Shown here in pieces: positions 45,907 to 57,272 of a stretch of DNA of 64,000 bases (position 1 is the first letter of the stretch; each line of letters begins with the position of its first letter). The translations under genes were made by a program, and so were the position numbers. The notes under the pieces are model-generated. The model was given only the letters and a program-made list of their open reading frames with translations, had not been told where the DNA came from and did not search any database. Source of the stretch: Plasmodium malariae. Taxonomy: Eukaryota; Apicomplexa; Aconoidasida; Haemosporida; Plasmodiidae. The DNA lies in the NCBI RefSeq assembly GCF_900090045.1, contig NC_041782.1:558001-622000 (forward strand). The letters run 5' to 3'.

Positions 45907-46809
45907 CTATGCAGTTTCAACTAATTTAATATGGTTTAATGACAAATGTGCATAATACGAAACTGTTAAAATTATAAAATGATAAAGAGCACATTTACAA
46001 GCAGAAATGCTCATTGCTACATCCACGAAGCGAGGGATTATAAAATGCAACATGCATATACATGTGTGTATATATCTATATATAGGTATATATTTATGTG
46101 TACAGATGTATGTACGAACATTTGTATATGTAGTCACATATGCATGTACACTCGAGTAACTGCTTATCCGTTTTCACTACCAAGGATGTACCTGTTAATA
46201 ATATAACTTCCAATCTGCACTTATGTATTTTATTTATTTTTATTTTTTTTTTCTATTTGCTCCTTTTCGAAGCGGTTCAGGTTTCCCATGATACATACAA
46301 ATACAAATATATATACACACATGTACATACACTAATATATCTTTTTATATGTATATGTATGTACTGATGTGTGCCTTTTCCCACTTCTTCAAATTTATTA
46401 TCACCCAAGTAGTTTTTTTCTTTTTTTATTTTTTTTAAATATATTTTTACGCAACCATGTAAAACTTTCGCTTTCAAAATTTATTTTATTTTTACTAATT
46501 CATTTTATTTTTACTTATTCATTTTATCTTTACTAATTCGTTTTATTTTTACTTATTCTTTTTATTTTTACTAATTCGTTTTATTTTTACTAATTCATTT
46601 TATTTTTACTTATTCATTTTATCTTTACTAATTCGTTTTATTTTTACTTATTCATTTTATTTTTACTAATTCGTTTTATTTTTACTAATTCGTTTTATTT
46701 TTATTTATTCATTTTATTTTTACTTATTCGTTTCATTTTTACTTATTCGTTTTATTTATTAATTTTTTTTTTTTATTCTTTATATGGAAGTATATTAACC
46801 CAGGAACAT
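45907..46809 (-). CDS. Candidate four-exon mini-gene, 82 residues (tentative)
   Basis: The exons are 46809-46800, 46470-46365, 46214-46192 and 46016-45907, with phases 1, 2 and 1 all compatible. Exon 2 is the strongest block (AKVLHGCVKIYLKKI, then NYLGDNKFEEVGKGTHQ). The last exon reads AMSISACKCALYHFIILTVS and ends in a short hydrophilic tail. A basic first half and one hydrophobic helix suggest a mitochondrial membrane protein. Exon 1 (ten bases) and exon 3 (23 bases) are too small to trust by eye. Intron 1 contains the 19-base tandem repeat. If exons 1 or 3 are wrong, exons 2 and 4 could still be real. Confidence 0.35.
46491..46752. repeat. 19-bp tandem repeat (TTTACTAATTCRTTTTATT)
   Basis: About 14 copies alternating ACTAATTCG, ACTTATTCA and similar variants, inside the possible first intron of the mini-gene on the minus strand. 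Confidence 0.9.
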
Positions 46810-48914
46810 CTGTTACGTTTTGTTCTATTTATGCACAAAATTGCATAAAGAGTCTTTCTGATTATTACTATTTCTTCCTGTTTTACAGATTATTATTATT
46901 AATAGTAGTAGAAGTAGTAGTAGTAGTAGTAGTGGTAGTGGTAGCAGTATTATTCTATTTTATTTTTTATTTGAAAAGCTAGAGATATATAATTGTTTAC
47001 AATGTTTTTACCTTATTTTTAAGACGATAATTAACAGTATGTTTCACTTTGTTTCATTTCGTTTTATTTTATTTTTTCTTTTGGTATAGAAAATTATATA
47101 AAAAAAAGTAAAACGCATGTATATACTTTGTACTATTATATGGGAAAAATAGCAAAGAGTAAGGAGTGTTTAATATTGAATAAGGCAAAAAATTATTAAA
47201 GTGAAAATAGGTAAGAAGTAAAAAGGGGTAGTACAAAAAAGATAAACTAAAAAAAAAAAAAAAAAAATTAAAATTAAAACTAAAACTAAAACTAAAATTA
47301 AAACTAAAACTAAAACTAAAACTGAAATTATTTTATTTGTAACTAGTTTTATAATAATGCAGCAAAGGAGAAGAAATAAAAAAAAAAAAAAAAAAAAAAT
47401 TGTCTGAAATAACGTGATACAACTGGGAAAGGGAATTAATAAGTGGCAGTAAAAATACTGGGGCATGGCCAAAAAAAGGAAAAAAAAATTAAAATCAAAA
47501 TTAAGATAAATTAAATTGAAGTTAAATTAAGTTGAATTTAAATTAAGTTGAATTTAAATTAAGTTGAAGTTAAATTAAGTTGAAGTTAAATTAAGTTGAA
47601 GTTAAATTGAATTGAAGTTAAATTAAGTTGAAGTTAAATTAAATTGAAGTTAAATTAAATTGAAGATAAATTAAATTGAAGTCAAGTTCACGTTAAAGTC
47701 AAGTGAAAATTGAGGATGAGGGTGAAATGAACAGCGATAAGGCGTACAAAGAAAAAAAAAATCGTCCAAGTATACATATATGTATACATATATATATGTG
47801 TGTACTACGTAGAACGTGCACTTCTGTACGTGCACACAAAAGGACACACATCCGTACACCTTTTTCGAACTGGCTTTTACCACTTCACTTAGACACTACT
47901 GCTTGAATGATTCATTGCGACAGAGAAAACACTTTTTTTTTGTGTATTATAAAAAAAAAAAAAAATTTTTTTTTTTTTTTTTTTTCAGTGCGTTATAGTA
48001 TGTTACCTCACCTTTATCCCGTCAATACAACCACTGTAATTATCAGTACTTTATATGTAACTACGCTCTGTATATCAAATGTGCACACCTATGTTTTGTG
48101 TTTATTTAATTTGAAAAAGGAAAATATTTTACCAGTCTACTGTTACTTTGGCAAAACGAAACACATTACATGAACAATTTTCGGCTAAACTTCTGGCCCA
48201 AATATTTGTTTAAGGCATCTTATGAAATTTTGTGTTTCCAAAGGAACAAAAAAAAAGCGAAGCAAAATAAAATTAATTTATCTAAGGAGATAAAATTTTT
48301 TTTTTTTTTTTTTTCTTTACGATAAAATAAAAAAAGGACAGCCGCCATCGAATTAAAATCGTGGACACAGAAGAGCGGCAAAGGTGAAGGGACAAAAAAA
48401 AAAAAAGAAAAAAAGAAATTATATTAAAAAAAAGTTAAATTAAATATATTAAATTGAATTGAATAAATTGAATTGAATAAATTGAATTGAATAAATTGAA
48501 TTGATTGAATAAATTAAATTTAGTTGGATAAATTAAATCGAATTGAATAAACTGAATAGAATATAATTGCCCAAATCGCAGTGCACTGGATAGAAATATA
48601 GCGGATTGGAGTGCATCTGATGATACTAAATTAAAAAAGTGAACAGAGGTGAGACAAATGAATTGACGGGGAGTATAAGTAAGCTTTATTTAATTAACCT
48701 AGAACGTTCTTCAGAGTTTCATTTGGTTATAGCCTCAAAGGCGTAGAGCTTCACCGTATCGTCATTACCATTACCAATACAATAGCAATAACATTATCAA
48801 TACAATAACAACCGCAGTAGAAACAGTAACACCAACCGCAGTAGCAACAGCAGTAGCAATACATTTTCCATTATTTTATCTTATCTTTTTTTCCAACCCC
48901 TGTTTAAACTAATC
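46810..48914. other. Spacer with several A/T minisatellites
   Basis: Contains an AGTAGT/AGTGGT triplet run (46905-46950), AACTAAAACTAAA units (47270-47325), a 16-base GAAGTTAAATTAAGTT-type repeat (about 47505-47690) and AATTGAATTGAATAA units (48440-48560), plus an imperfect CAGTAGCAACAG run near 48810-48860. No gene is supported before the ATG at 48915. Confidence 0.7.
47505..47695. repeat. 16-bp GAAGTTAAATTAAGTT tandem repeat
   Basis: About eleven imperfect copies; non-coding by all frames. Confidence 0.85.
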
Positions 48915-49846
48915 ATGTCTAATAAGCCGCACTTGTCAGAATTTTATAATGTGTATAAAGACAGTAGAAATAAATGGGGATTTCCAATAAACAAATTAAA
49001 TTTGAACATAGATAATTATAAAACACGTAAAACAAAAATATTTCTTTATGTATTATGGAATACAGTATTATTTATATATTTACTAGAATTTTTTTTAAAT
49101 TTACTATTCGTTTTATATATACCTTATATAAATATAATCAGTAAAACCATTTTCTTTTTTTCCATTTTCGATTTAGCTATTGTTATTATATTAACATGTC
49201 AAGGAATATATGCTTATACTAATGATATATCATCATTATTAAAAAAGTCAGGCAAATTTTTTTTTATATTAAGTGTATGGTGTTTTTTGAAATTATTGTT
49301 GTATGTTATAATTACAATATTATCTTTTGCATTTATTTCAAATGAAAAAATGAACAGTTCATTATATTACTATGGAAGTAGAAGTATATATTTCAATTAT
49401 TTTATGGAAATAATAATAACTATAAATATTGTTAAGTCCGTTTTAACCCTTTTCACAGGTACAAAAGTGAGCAAACGTAAATATATTTTTATGCATCAGT
49501 CATAATTTTTGCCCTTCTTAAAAAATATACAACGTAGTGAATGATACATAGTAAATTCCATATCACATACAATATGGCATATATCAATTATACATTGTAT
49601 CGGGAAAGGAGCTATACACATTCTTTAGTAATTGTAACATTAAACCATTTAAATAATTTTCTTGTGACTAATTAATTTTTTTTTTTTTTAGGGCAAAAGG
49701 TTCAGTATATCTTTAGTTGTATAAGAACATGTACTATTTTAAAAACCAAAATTCGAAAAGATCTCGAAAAACAATCTTTCCTATTTGATTACGACTCCTA
49801 TGGCACATTTATGACTGACTTTCAAAGTGTAAAGAATTATGTTTAA
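48915..49846 (+). CDS. Four-helix membrane protein, two exons, unknown function
   Basis: The exons are 48915-49458 and 49692-49846, joined in phase 1 with a T-rich acceptor, giving 232 residues. The cytosolic N-terminus (MSNKPHLSEFYNVYKDSRN) is followed by four hydrophobic helices at about 40-63, 70-95, 108-133 and 150-170. The C-terminal 60 residues, from exon 2, are Lys/Asp/Ser-rich. No signal peptide and no conserved catalytic or transport motif are visible. Small tetraspan proteins of this form occur in several parasite secretory-pathway families, but I cannot place it. The exon 2 stop is well supported by the coding character of its last block (KNYV stop). Confidence 0.83.
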
Positions 49847-49984
49847 AGGAAAAGTTCAGTACTCAGTTTGTTTTAAATTTTTGTATTCATTTAATTATTT
49901 ATTTTATTTTATTTTTTATGCCCTACGACCTATTTGCATTTCCATTTTAAAATTTGGCATTTTTTGATAAAATTGGGTTTTTTT

Positions 49985-50145
49985 TTTTTTAAATTTGACA
50001 ATTTTTCATTTCAAATTTTGACGATTTTCCGTTTTAATATTTGACATTTTCCGTTTTAATATTTGCCATTTTCCGTTTTAATATTTGCCATTTTCCGTTT
50101 TAATATTTGCCATTTTCCATTTTAAAATTTGACGATTTTCCGTTC
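49985..50145. repeat. 22-bp TTTTCCGTTTTAATATTTGCCA repeat
   Basis: About five copies in the 3' region of the four-helix membrane gene; likely UTR or intergenic. Confidence 0.85.
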
Positions 50146-50544
50146 TAACTTTAACCCCATTTTTATATCCACTTTTGTTATGCGCCCCCTTTGTACTGTC
50201 CATATGTGTTACGCCCCTTTTCCTGTCATTTGATCTTTTTTATTATTTTTTTATCATTTACGTTTATTTTTTTATCTTCATTTTTTCTTTTCTTTTTTTA
50301 TTTCATTTTTTTTTTTTTTTTTTTTGAATTTGCACTATTGTATACAAAATTTTTCATCCTTTCATGTCTTCAGTCATCCTTTTGTATAACCCAATTGCAA
50401 AAGTCCGAGTTGGTTATATTGTTTCTGCTTCGTGTGATAAAAATTGGCAGAATTGGATAAAATTTACTTTTTTATTTTTTTCAATTTTCTAAAATTTATG
50501 CTGTCGTGTTTTTGTTTGTTCGTAATTATTTTATTTCATTTTGT

Positions 50545-50665
50545 ATTATTTTATATTACTTCCCATTGCTTTATTTCAGTTTGTTTTATTTTATATTGCT
50601 TCCCATTGCTTTATTTCAGTTTGTTTTATTTTATATTGCTTCCCATTGCTTTATTTTATTTTTTT
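50545..50665. repeat. 40-bp tandem repeat, three copies
   Basis: The unit contains CTTCCCATTGCTTTATTTCAG, with cores beginning near 50559, 50599 and 50639. The CAG end looks like a splice acceptor in each copy but no exon follows. Confidence 0.85.
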
Positions 50666-51581
50666 TTATTCCTTTTTTTTTTTTTTGAGCTTTTTCCATT
50701 TTTTAATCTCTTCTATCGAGATCTGTGTACAGCTCTTCTGAGCAACGATATAATTTTCTATCTCCTATTTTTTTTCTTTTTTTTTTTTTTTTTACCTTAA
50801 GAATATTAAAAAATTTTACACAAATTTGTATGCACATTAATAAAATGACCATACTTTTTAAGCTTCCTTATTTCTTTATATATTTGTAACGCTAGTAAAA
50901 TAATTTGTAAAGTACGTGAGAAGAACAAAGTTTGGAGCAGGGGGTGGTAATTGTTAAAATTAAGGTGAAGTATGCATTCGCCTTACTGCATGAACATGTA
51001 CATGTACCATACGACGTGCAATAACTTTCATCCGAAAAAATATGAATTGAACAGAACTGTTCACTGCGTACATGTTCATGTCGACCACGTTACATACAAT
51101 GTAATGCGTAACTACTGTACAAGGTGTATTCCTCCCCAAAACTCCCCCAATTGAAATTAAGGAATACACAAAAAGGATATTACATTATACTCTAATATAT
51201 TACATATACATATATACAATTCTATATGTTGGTACACGTGGGTATATATGTTTGCACCCGTCCGGGAACAAATTAAAAGCATATTCTGTTTTGCCTCATA
51301 AAGAATTATCAAGGAATATTACTAGAACAAGTATGTTGTACGTAGTTACAATTATTGAGGAATCAGAAAGGGTCGTATGCAATAAAACTGCATACAAGCA
51401 CAATATCACACGTGCATAAACACGAGTAGAAACACATGTACATCCCCATGGTGTCTTACCAATTAAATCTTCCAGCAACTACTTATTATTGCTTCCATGT
51501 TTTGTTCCCCGATTTCATCTATCGTTACTCTCTTTCCATTTCTCACTTTAGCCAAAAAAGTAAGCAAAACCGTGCAAAGGG

Positions 51582-51750
51582 ATAAAATTAACATAGGTTA
51601 GCACCGCTTAACCAGATAAGATTACCACAGGTTAGCACCTCTTAACGAGATAAAATTAACATAGGTTAGCACCGCTTAACCAGATAAGATTACCACAGGT
51701 TAGCACCGCTTAACCAGATAAGATTACCATAGGATAGCACCGCTCAACAT
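51582..51750. repeat. 34-bp minisatellite (AGATAAGATTACCACAGGTTAGCACCGCTTAACC)
   Basis: Five near-identical copies, two with ATAAAATTAACATAGG instead. It is among the most G/C-rich repeats of the window and lies between two of the coding-like minus-strand blocks, so it would be intronic there. Confidence 0.9.
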
Positions 51751-52378
51751 TTGTGGTATATGAACTCTTACCATACCTTCTACCTGCCCCACTCCCAATC
51801 CCTCCTAAAATTATAAATTCTATATTTCAAAAGGGAAGTAAAGAAACATAATAATAAAATGCTTGAACTAGAGAAATATAACTAAGAATACAAACGCAAT
51901 TTTGTTTACATATATTAACATCATTTTAGTTTCGTGTTTGCTCTATATTAACCCGATCCACATTAGCAATTGAGGGTTTACTTGCAGGAAAGAGGTACAA
52001 TTATAGCATTGACGTCATGTGCTCACCGTTGTATGTTCAGTTTGCTCTTTTTCTTTTTTCCATCTATACAATTGAAGAATTCAAAATTCAAAATTAAAAT
52101 CTTCCTACTTGTCGCATAGGGGAAGCTCTACTAGGAACCTTTCTAGGAGGGGAGAAAGGGGGGGGGGTTCAGTTTGCTCGCGCCAAAGTATTATACTCTT
52201 AAACGTACGTATAAAAAGAACACAAGGGAGAAAAAAAAAAAAAGAAGTAAATTAGGCATACACCAAAGAAACTCAAAAGGCATTTCTAACGAATCGACAA
52301 GGGCATTTCCATCAAATTGCTAACGTGTTAATGGTCAAACTGGTACAGAAAAAAAAAAAAAAAAAAAAAAATTTTTTA

Positions 52379-54325
52379 ATGAGAATAGGAATGAGTATGC
52401 TAATGCTGATGAATGTATGGGTGAAGGTGTCGTTTCTTATAATTTCTATCCAATTGTATGGAGGACTATCTATGAAATGCTGTACTTCCTCTGTCAAACA
52501 AACACACAAAGGGATTTCCACCTTATACAGAAAGGTTTTCCCATCTAAGGTTGTAATGCACATCAAGCACACTGGGAATAGAAGTAGACGAATAGGTAAT
52601 AAGGGTAAACATCATGAAAAAAGGAAAAAAAAGATTCAAACTGTACCTCTTGAAAAAATAGAAAGCAAAATAATCTGCTGCAAAGATGAGGCATATAGTA
52701 AGGTGCCCACTGAGTCTTCACACCGAATGTTGGAAGGACTGCCCGAAAAAGTGCAGCTTCCCAATTTAACAAAACTTCTCAAAATGACGACAATGTCCAA
52801 AAGGTCTATGTTTCCCATATTTCCCATGATGTACTACATAACTCCGCGTGGTGGAACAACAGAGGGGAGGGGTAAAAGTCGGAGGTACAGCGAGCCGAGA
52901 GGTAGTAGATCAAATCGCAGTGTAACGGTCCAGATGACGTTGGCCCCAAAAGGATCCATACACGAAAAAAGAACGAAAGAAATTTTAGAAGATCCAGTTA
53001 AGAACTACCCATGGGAAATAAGTATTCCATTTCACGAAACGATAACACGTGAGTTAAGTCCTTATTACAATTTTCTAAAATGTGAGTGGGCATATTTAGA
53101 TTACAAAAGGGATTCGAGAAAAGCGTGTGGAAAAATAGAAGGAGGAGTTGAAAACTATGAAGGGAAAGGGTTAAAATTAGAAAAAGGAGTAGACAGACCA
53201 AGATATAAAGAAATGCCATATTATCTAGATCATGGTGTTGAGTGGAGAAATTTTAATCATGATGAAATGATTCAATTTGATATTGATCCAGATGGAAATC
53301 AAGATCAAACATTCTTAGAAACAGAAGAAGATTTAGAGTATAGACAATGGGGTAATTGGAATTACAATTGTGCAAAGGAAACAACACAATTAAATACAGC
53401 ATGGAGAGATCCAGTTTTATCAAAAAATTTAACAAACCTTATTTATCCATGGAATCATAAAGCTCATGAAAATCATATTATTCCTTATGGTTTTCCAAGT
53501 CCTACTTTTTTTATACCTGAACCTAAAATTGAGTGGGAATTAGCAGCACGAGGATTTTTTGGTGGATATTATGAAGATCCTAACTGGAATAGAATAAAGC
53601 AATATAAAATTATGAAAAAACTTATACTAGAATGGCATGAATGTAAGAAAGATGACCCAAGAATTGCTGCAATAAAAACAGAACTGTTTGGCATCTCGAG
53701 TAGAAAAAAATATCCCTCAAAACAAATTAAATTGATAAATGAACATGCTTTATTAAGAGCAAAAGAAATCTTACTTGATCATATTCTAGATCCAAATAAT
53801 GATCCAGATTATATTACGTATTTTCTTGATAGAGCTGAACCAATTGATTATATTGGAGGTGGGAATCACAAATGCCCACAAGAAGAAATTAGAAATAAAA
53901 CTATTGTCTTAAATATGTGTGTATATTCAAATAAACAACAACAAGAATCATACTCCTATAATATGTCCATCCCAGAAATGGCAGAAATGTACCATTACTA
54001 TATGACAGAAATTAGAGGAGAAGGAAGGACACATCAATCATGTGAAGATCCTGTAGAAGATAAATATCAATGCTATGAATTACAAAATGAAAGAAAAAAA
54101 TTTTCAGCTCTATATGCATTATATAAACCCTTATGGAGTAATAAAAAATTTGGCGAAGAATTTGGGGATGCACTAAGAGAAGGGGAGAAATTACACATAA
54201 ACAAATTCAACAAGTTTAATCATATTTTGAAATTAAAAAAAAAAAAAAAATTAACCCAGGAGGAAGTTAACCAATGCAACTATGTCGACGATTATGGTCA
54301 TGTAGACGATCAGTACGACGTGTAA
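52379..54325 (+). CDS. Conserved protein with signal peptide, possibly apicoplast-targeted
   Basis: Single exon, 648 residues, starting at ATG 52379 (MRIGMSMLMLMNVWVKVSFL). I preferred this to the two earlier in-frame starts because they would translate a poly-Lys tract. The hydrophobic first 30 residues form a signal peptide. They are followed by about 150 basic, Ser/Arg/Lys-rich residues, the usual form of an apicoplast or secreted-protein leader. From about 215 on the sequence is well organised and aromatic-rich (NYPWEISIPFHETITRELSPYY ... GNWNYNCAKETTQL ... ARGFFGGYYEDPNWNRI). It has many Trp, Tyr and Asp/Glu residues and a Cys-Glu-Asp-Pro near the end; I know no family for it. The end is charged with a poly-Lys insert at 54231-54250. 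Confidence 0.85.
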   Translation: MRIGMSMLMLMNVWVKVSFLIISIQLYGGLSMKCCTSSVKQTHKGISTLYRKVFPSKVVMHIKHTGNRSRRIGNKGKHHEKRKKKIQTVPLEKIESKIICCKDEAYSKVPTESSHRMLEGLPEKVQLPNLTKLLKMTTMSKRSMFPIFPMMYYITPRGGTTEGRGKSRRYSEPRGSRSNRSVTVQMTLAPKGSIHEKRTKEILEDPVKNYPWEISIPFHETITRELSPYYNFLKCEWAYLDYKRDSRKACGKIEGGVENYEGKGLKLEKGVDRPRYKEMPYYLDHGVEWRNFNHDEMIQFDIDPDGNQDQTFLETEEDLEYRQWGNWNYNCAKETTQLNTAWRDPVLSKNLTNLIYPWNHKAHENHIIPYGFPSPTFFIPEPKIEWELAARGFFGGYYEDPNWNRIKQYKIMKKLILEWHECKKDDPRIAAIKTELFGISSRKKYPSKQIKLINEHALLRAKEILLDHILDPNNDPDYITYFLDRAEPIDYIGGGNHKCPQEEIRNKTIVLNMCVYSNKQQQESYSYNMSIPEMAEMYHYYMTEIRGEGRTHQSCEDPVEDKYQCYELQNERKKFSALYALYKPLWSNKKFGEEFGDALREGEKLHINKFNKFNHILKLKKKKKLTQEEVNQCNYVDDYGHVDDQYDV

Positions 54326-54531
54326 TAGAATACAGGAGAGGGGTATCTTCTTCCGTGTTCAGGAGTATATACAAAACAGATATTGTGTAGGTAATTCGTT
54401 ATTTTGGTTTTCCCCCCGTATTGTTTCATATGAACATTTATTATCCTTCTTGGATATTTTTTTCGTCCCACTTTGTAGCATTTTGAATTTTTTCGCCTTT
54501 TTTGTATCTCCTTTTTTTTTTTCTTTTTTTC

Positions 54532-54562
<31 letters not shown>

Positions 54563-54962
54563 CCTTTTTCGTTTCTCCTTTTTTTTCTTTTTTTTCCTTT
54601 TTCGTTTCTCCTTTTTTTTCTTTTTTTGTCTTTCTTTTCCTTTTTTTTTGTTCCAAGAATGCGCGATAAATGGACAGCGTTTATCTCGTCCTCCCATACA
54701 CCATGCCAAGCTGCACCTCATAACATAACAAAGGGAAAAAATTTCCTTCATTTTACTCTCCAATATTTGAGCCCTTTTTTTTTTAAAAAAATAGCCAAAT
54801 GTAATGGTTACCTTAACTTAAGTTAAAGAGTAAGACATGCCGTGGTTAAACAAAATGAAAAATTAATTAAAGTAAAAAAAAGAAGTGAAAAAAGAAACAA
54901 ACGCAATTCGAACCTCTGTCTGAGTGACCATATTATTGAAAAAGAAAATCCAAAAAAAGAGA

Positions 54963-54999
<37 letters not shown>

Positions 55000-55158
55000 A
55001 TGTGAAAAGAAGAACATCACAGCATTGTAAAAAAAAAAAAAAAAAAAAAGGAAAAACGAAACAAAATGAAAGATAAAGAGAAAACATATTTGGGAAAGCG
55101 GGTAGTAGCGTACACAATGATCCAAATGTACTCATGCTCACATGTATGTACTCACCGC
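54326..55158. other. Spacer with poly-T/pyrimidine blocks
   Basis: T-rich blocks (54480-54660, alternating TTTTTTC and CTCCT units) and poly-T (54967-54994). Open frames on either strand here are Lys/Phe homopolymers and are not credible. Two convergent genes end on either side. Confidence 0.75.
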
Positions 55159-57045
55159 TCAAGTTAAATTTAACAATGCCCCATATGCCTTTATGTAGGA
55201 GCAAAGCTTCTCAGTGTCTATTTCCTCCCGGAATATTTGAAGCCCTGCCTGAATTACAAAAAGGAGATCTCCATTAAACTCGACTGGTTTCTCTATTGGG
55301 GTAAAGTGCAGCTAAAAAAAAAAAAAAAAAAAGTCAATAAAAACGGATTGACAGTGCAATGAACAGAGAGCTATTAGAGCGATATCACATGTACACCTAC
55401 ATAATGCATATACATATATATATATATATGTATAACATCCGTGGATTCATGATGCGGTAGAACAGGTACAAAAAGGATCAGGTCAAATAAAGAAGCACAA
55501 CGTAACTTTTAAATAAACGAACATCATGCTTAGAAATATTCGCTCTGTTCATATTATTGCAAAGAAATACGAAATGAGAGAAAGTCCATTTTTTTCTTTT
55601 GCAAATTACAACAATGAAAATGAGCAATACAAACATGATGGGGCATACTGCATACGGGAATAACTTTCAGCGGGAGGAATGCTCATATATATACATATAC
55701 TCACACATACTCACACATACTCGCACATATGCCCATATACGCATACATGCATATACAAGAAGCTATGATTACATGTAGGTAAAACAAAAAAAAAAAAAAA
55801 AAAAAGGCACAACAAGGATAGAGATGTATTTACGCATGTATATGTATATGTAATCGCATGTATGCCTATGTGAGGACATATGAGCACGCATAACATTTGT
55901 TGGTTTATAAAAAAGAGTATCGTTCTGAGTATTACCTTCTTTTTCTTACTATCATAAAATATGATATCCACTTTTGGAGGTGGTTGTGCGTCAAAGGCGG
56001 GTAAAAAGTATAAAACTCCGTTGAACTTTTTTTGCATTTTTATAAATTTAATATAAGATTCATAATAGGGTTTTAGATCATTTACATAAATGCTTTGCAT
56101 TTTTCTAGACACATCCGCAAGAAGAATTTCTTTTCCATTATTTTTTTGAAAATAAAAGTCAGGTATAGTTTTAGATTGTATGTATGCTATTACTCCTTTC
56201 CCTTGTTTAGCAGTTTTGGAATAATATACTTCTAACTGTCCATTATTCTCAGGAGAGTAAATTAAATATACCCCTTCTTGCACAGGTACTGATGTTTTTT
56301 TTACTTCCGGAGATGGACCAATACATGCTGATTCATCTGGTGGGGTAGGTGCTGATGCTGCACCAATAAAATTTAGTTTTACTTTTTTTTTTAAAAATAT
56401 CTTAGGTTTTATTTCTTTTTTTATTAATTTTGTTTCTTTCGTTTTTTGTTCTTCCTCTTCTTCCTCTTCTTCCTCTTCCTCCTCTTCCTTCATCTTGTGC
56501 TTCTCTTCCTCCTCCGCCAATATTCTAAGTCTCTCTTCCTCCTCCAACAACTTAAGCCTTTTCTCCTCCTCCAACAACTTAAGCCTTTTCTCCTCCTCCA
56601 ACATTTTAATCCTTTCCTCCTCTAACCTTTTAATTCGTTTTCTTTCCTCTTCTTCCTTTCGTCTTTCATCTTCTAAAATTAGTTCATTCAATTTTTCGTC
56701 TTCATTATCACAACAGCAAAAACACAAAGCACAACATCTACTCCTTTTATTGTCTACATCATTTACTAAATCTTGTCTTTTTTTATTCTTAACTTCGCTT
56801 ACATTAGTTTTAGGCATATAATGCTTCTCTTTTTTTGCATCTTCCCTGATATTATCATTTCTTTCCTTTTTTGCAATACCTATAACCGAATCATTGTTTT
56901 TTTCACTCCCCTTCAGATAATTCTTAGGCTTTTTATCTCCCCCTTCTTTCAAATTTTTCTTTTTAGGATTTGCAGCATATTTTTTCTTTTCCCTTTTTTT
57001 ATTCCCATTACCTGTTTCCTTATCAGCGTTTTTCGACTCCATCAT
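55159..57045 (-). CDS. Conserved protein with Cys cluster, acidic coiled coil and C-terminal domain, two exons
   Basis: The exons are 57045-55936 and 55311-55159, joined in phase 0, giving 420 residues. Start chosen at the first in-frame ATG (MMESKNADKE); the open frame continues upstream only as a GTA-repeat run without ATG. Residues 102-112 form RCCALCFCCC, a likely palmitoylation cluster, then a Glu/Lys/Arg-rich coiled coil with LEEEKRLKL repeats (about 115-205). The conserved C-terminal part starts near 240 (GVYLIYSPENNGQLEVYY) and runs into exon 2 (LHFTPIEKPVEFNGDLL). It has the alternating beta-strand look of a membrane-skeleton or PH-like domain. Acylation plus coiled coil suggests an inner-membrane-complex or cytoskeletal role; that is inference. 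Confidence 0.8.
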
Positions 57046-57053
57046 TTCTGCTA

Positions 57054-57101
57054 CTACTACTACTACTACTACTAATGCTACTGTTACTGCTACTGTTACT
57101 G

Positions 57102-57175
<74 letters not shown>

Positions 57176-57188
57176 GCTACTACTACTG

Positions 57189-57223
<35 letters not shown>

Positions 57224-57272
57224 GCTACTACTACTGCTACTACTACTACTGCTACTACTACTACTACTATTT
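57054..57272. repeat. TAC trinucleotide microsatellite
   Basis: About 70 triplets, mostly TAC with interspersed TGC and two GTT variants, immediately 5' of the chosen start codon of the Cys-cluster gene. On the minus strand it reads GTA (Val) with GCA (Ala). Confidence 0.95.

Larger units (their letters stand above)
49847..52378. other. Spacer with unresolved coding-like blocks on the minus strand
   Basis: Apart from the listed repeats, 50900-52200 is richer in G+C than the usual spacer. On the minus strand several short blocks are flanked by good splice signals: 51547-51446 (T-rich acceptor, then VRNGKRVTIDEIGEQNMEAI), 51807-51775 (IGSGAGRRYG, GTAAGA donor), 51978-51940 (KPSIANVDRVNIE) and 52056-52021 (GTGAGC donor). 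I could not connect them with one consistent phase set. At least one small gene, head to head with the 52379 gene, is likely but its structure is open. Confidence 0.35.

Noticed and set aside
54359..54763. Lys/Glu-rich 134-codon minus frame
   Set aside because: Reverse of T/C homopolymer blocks; composition only.
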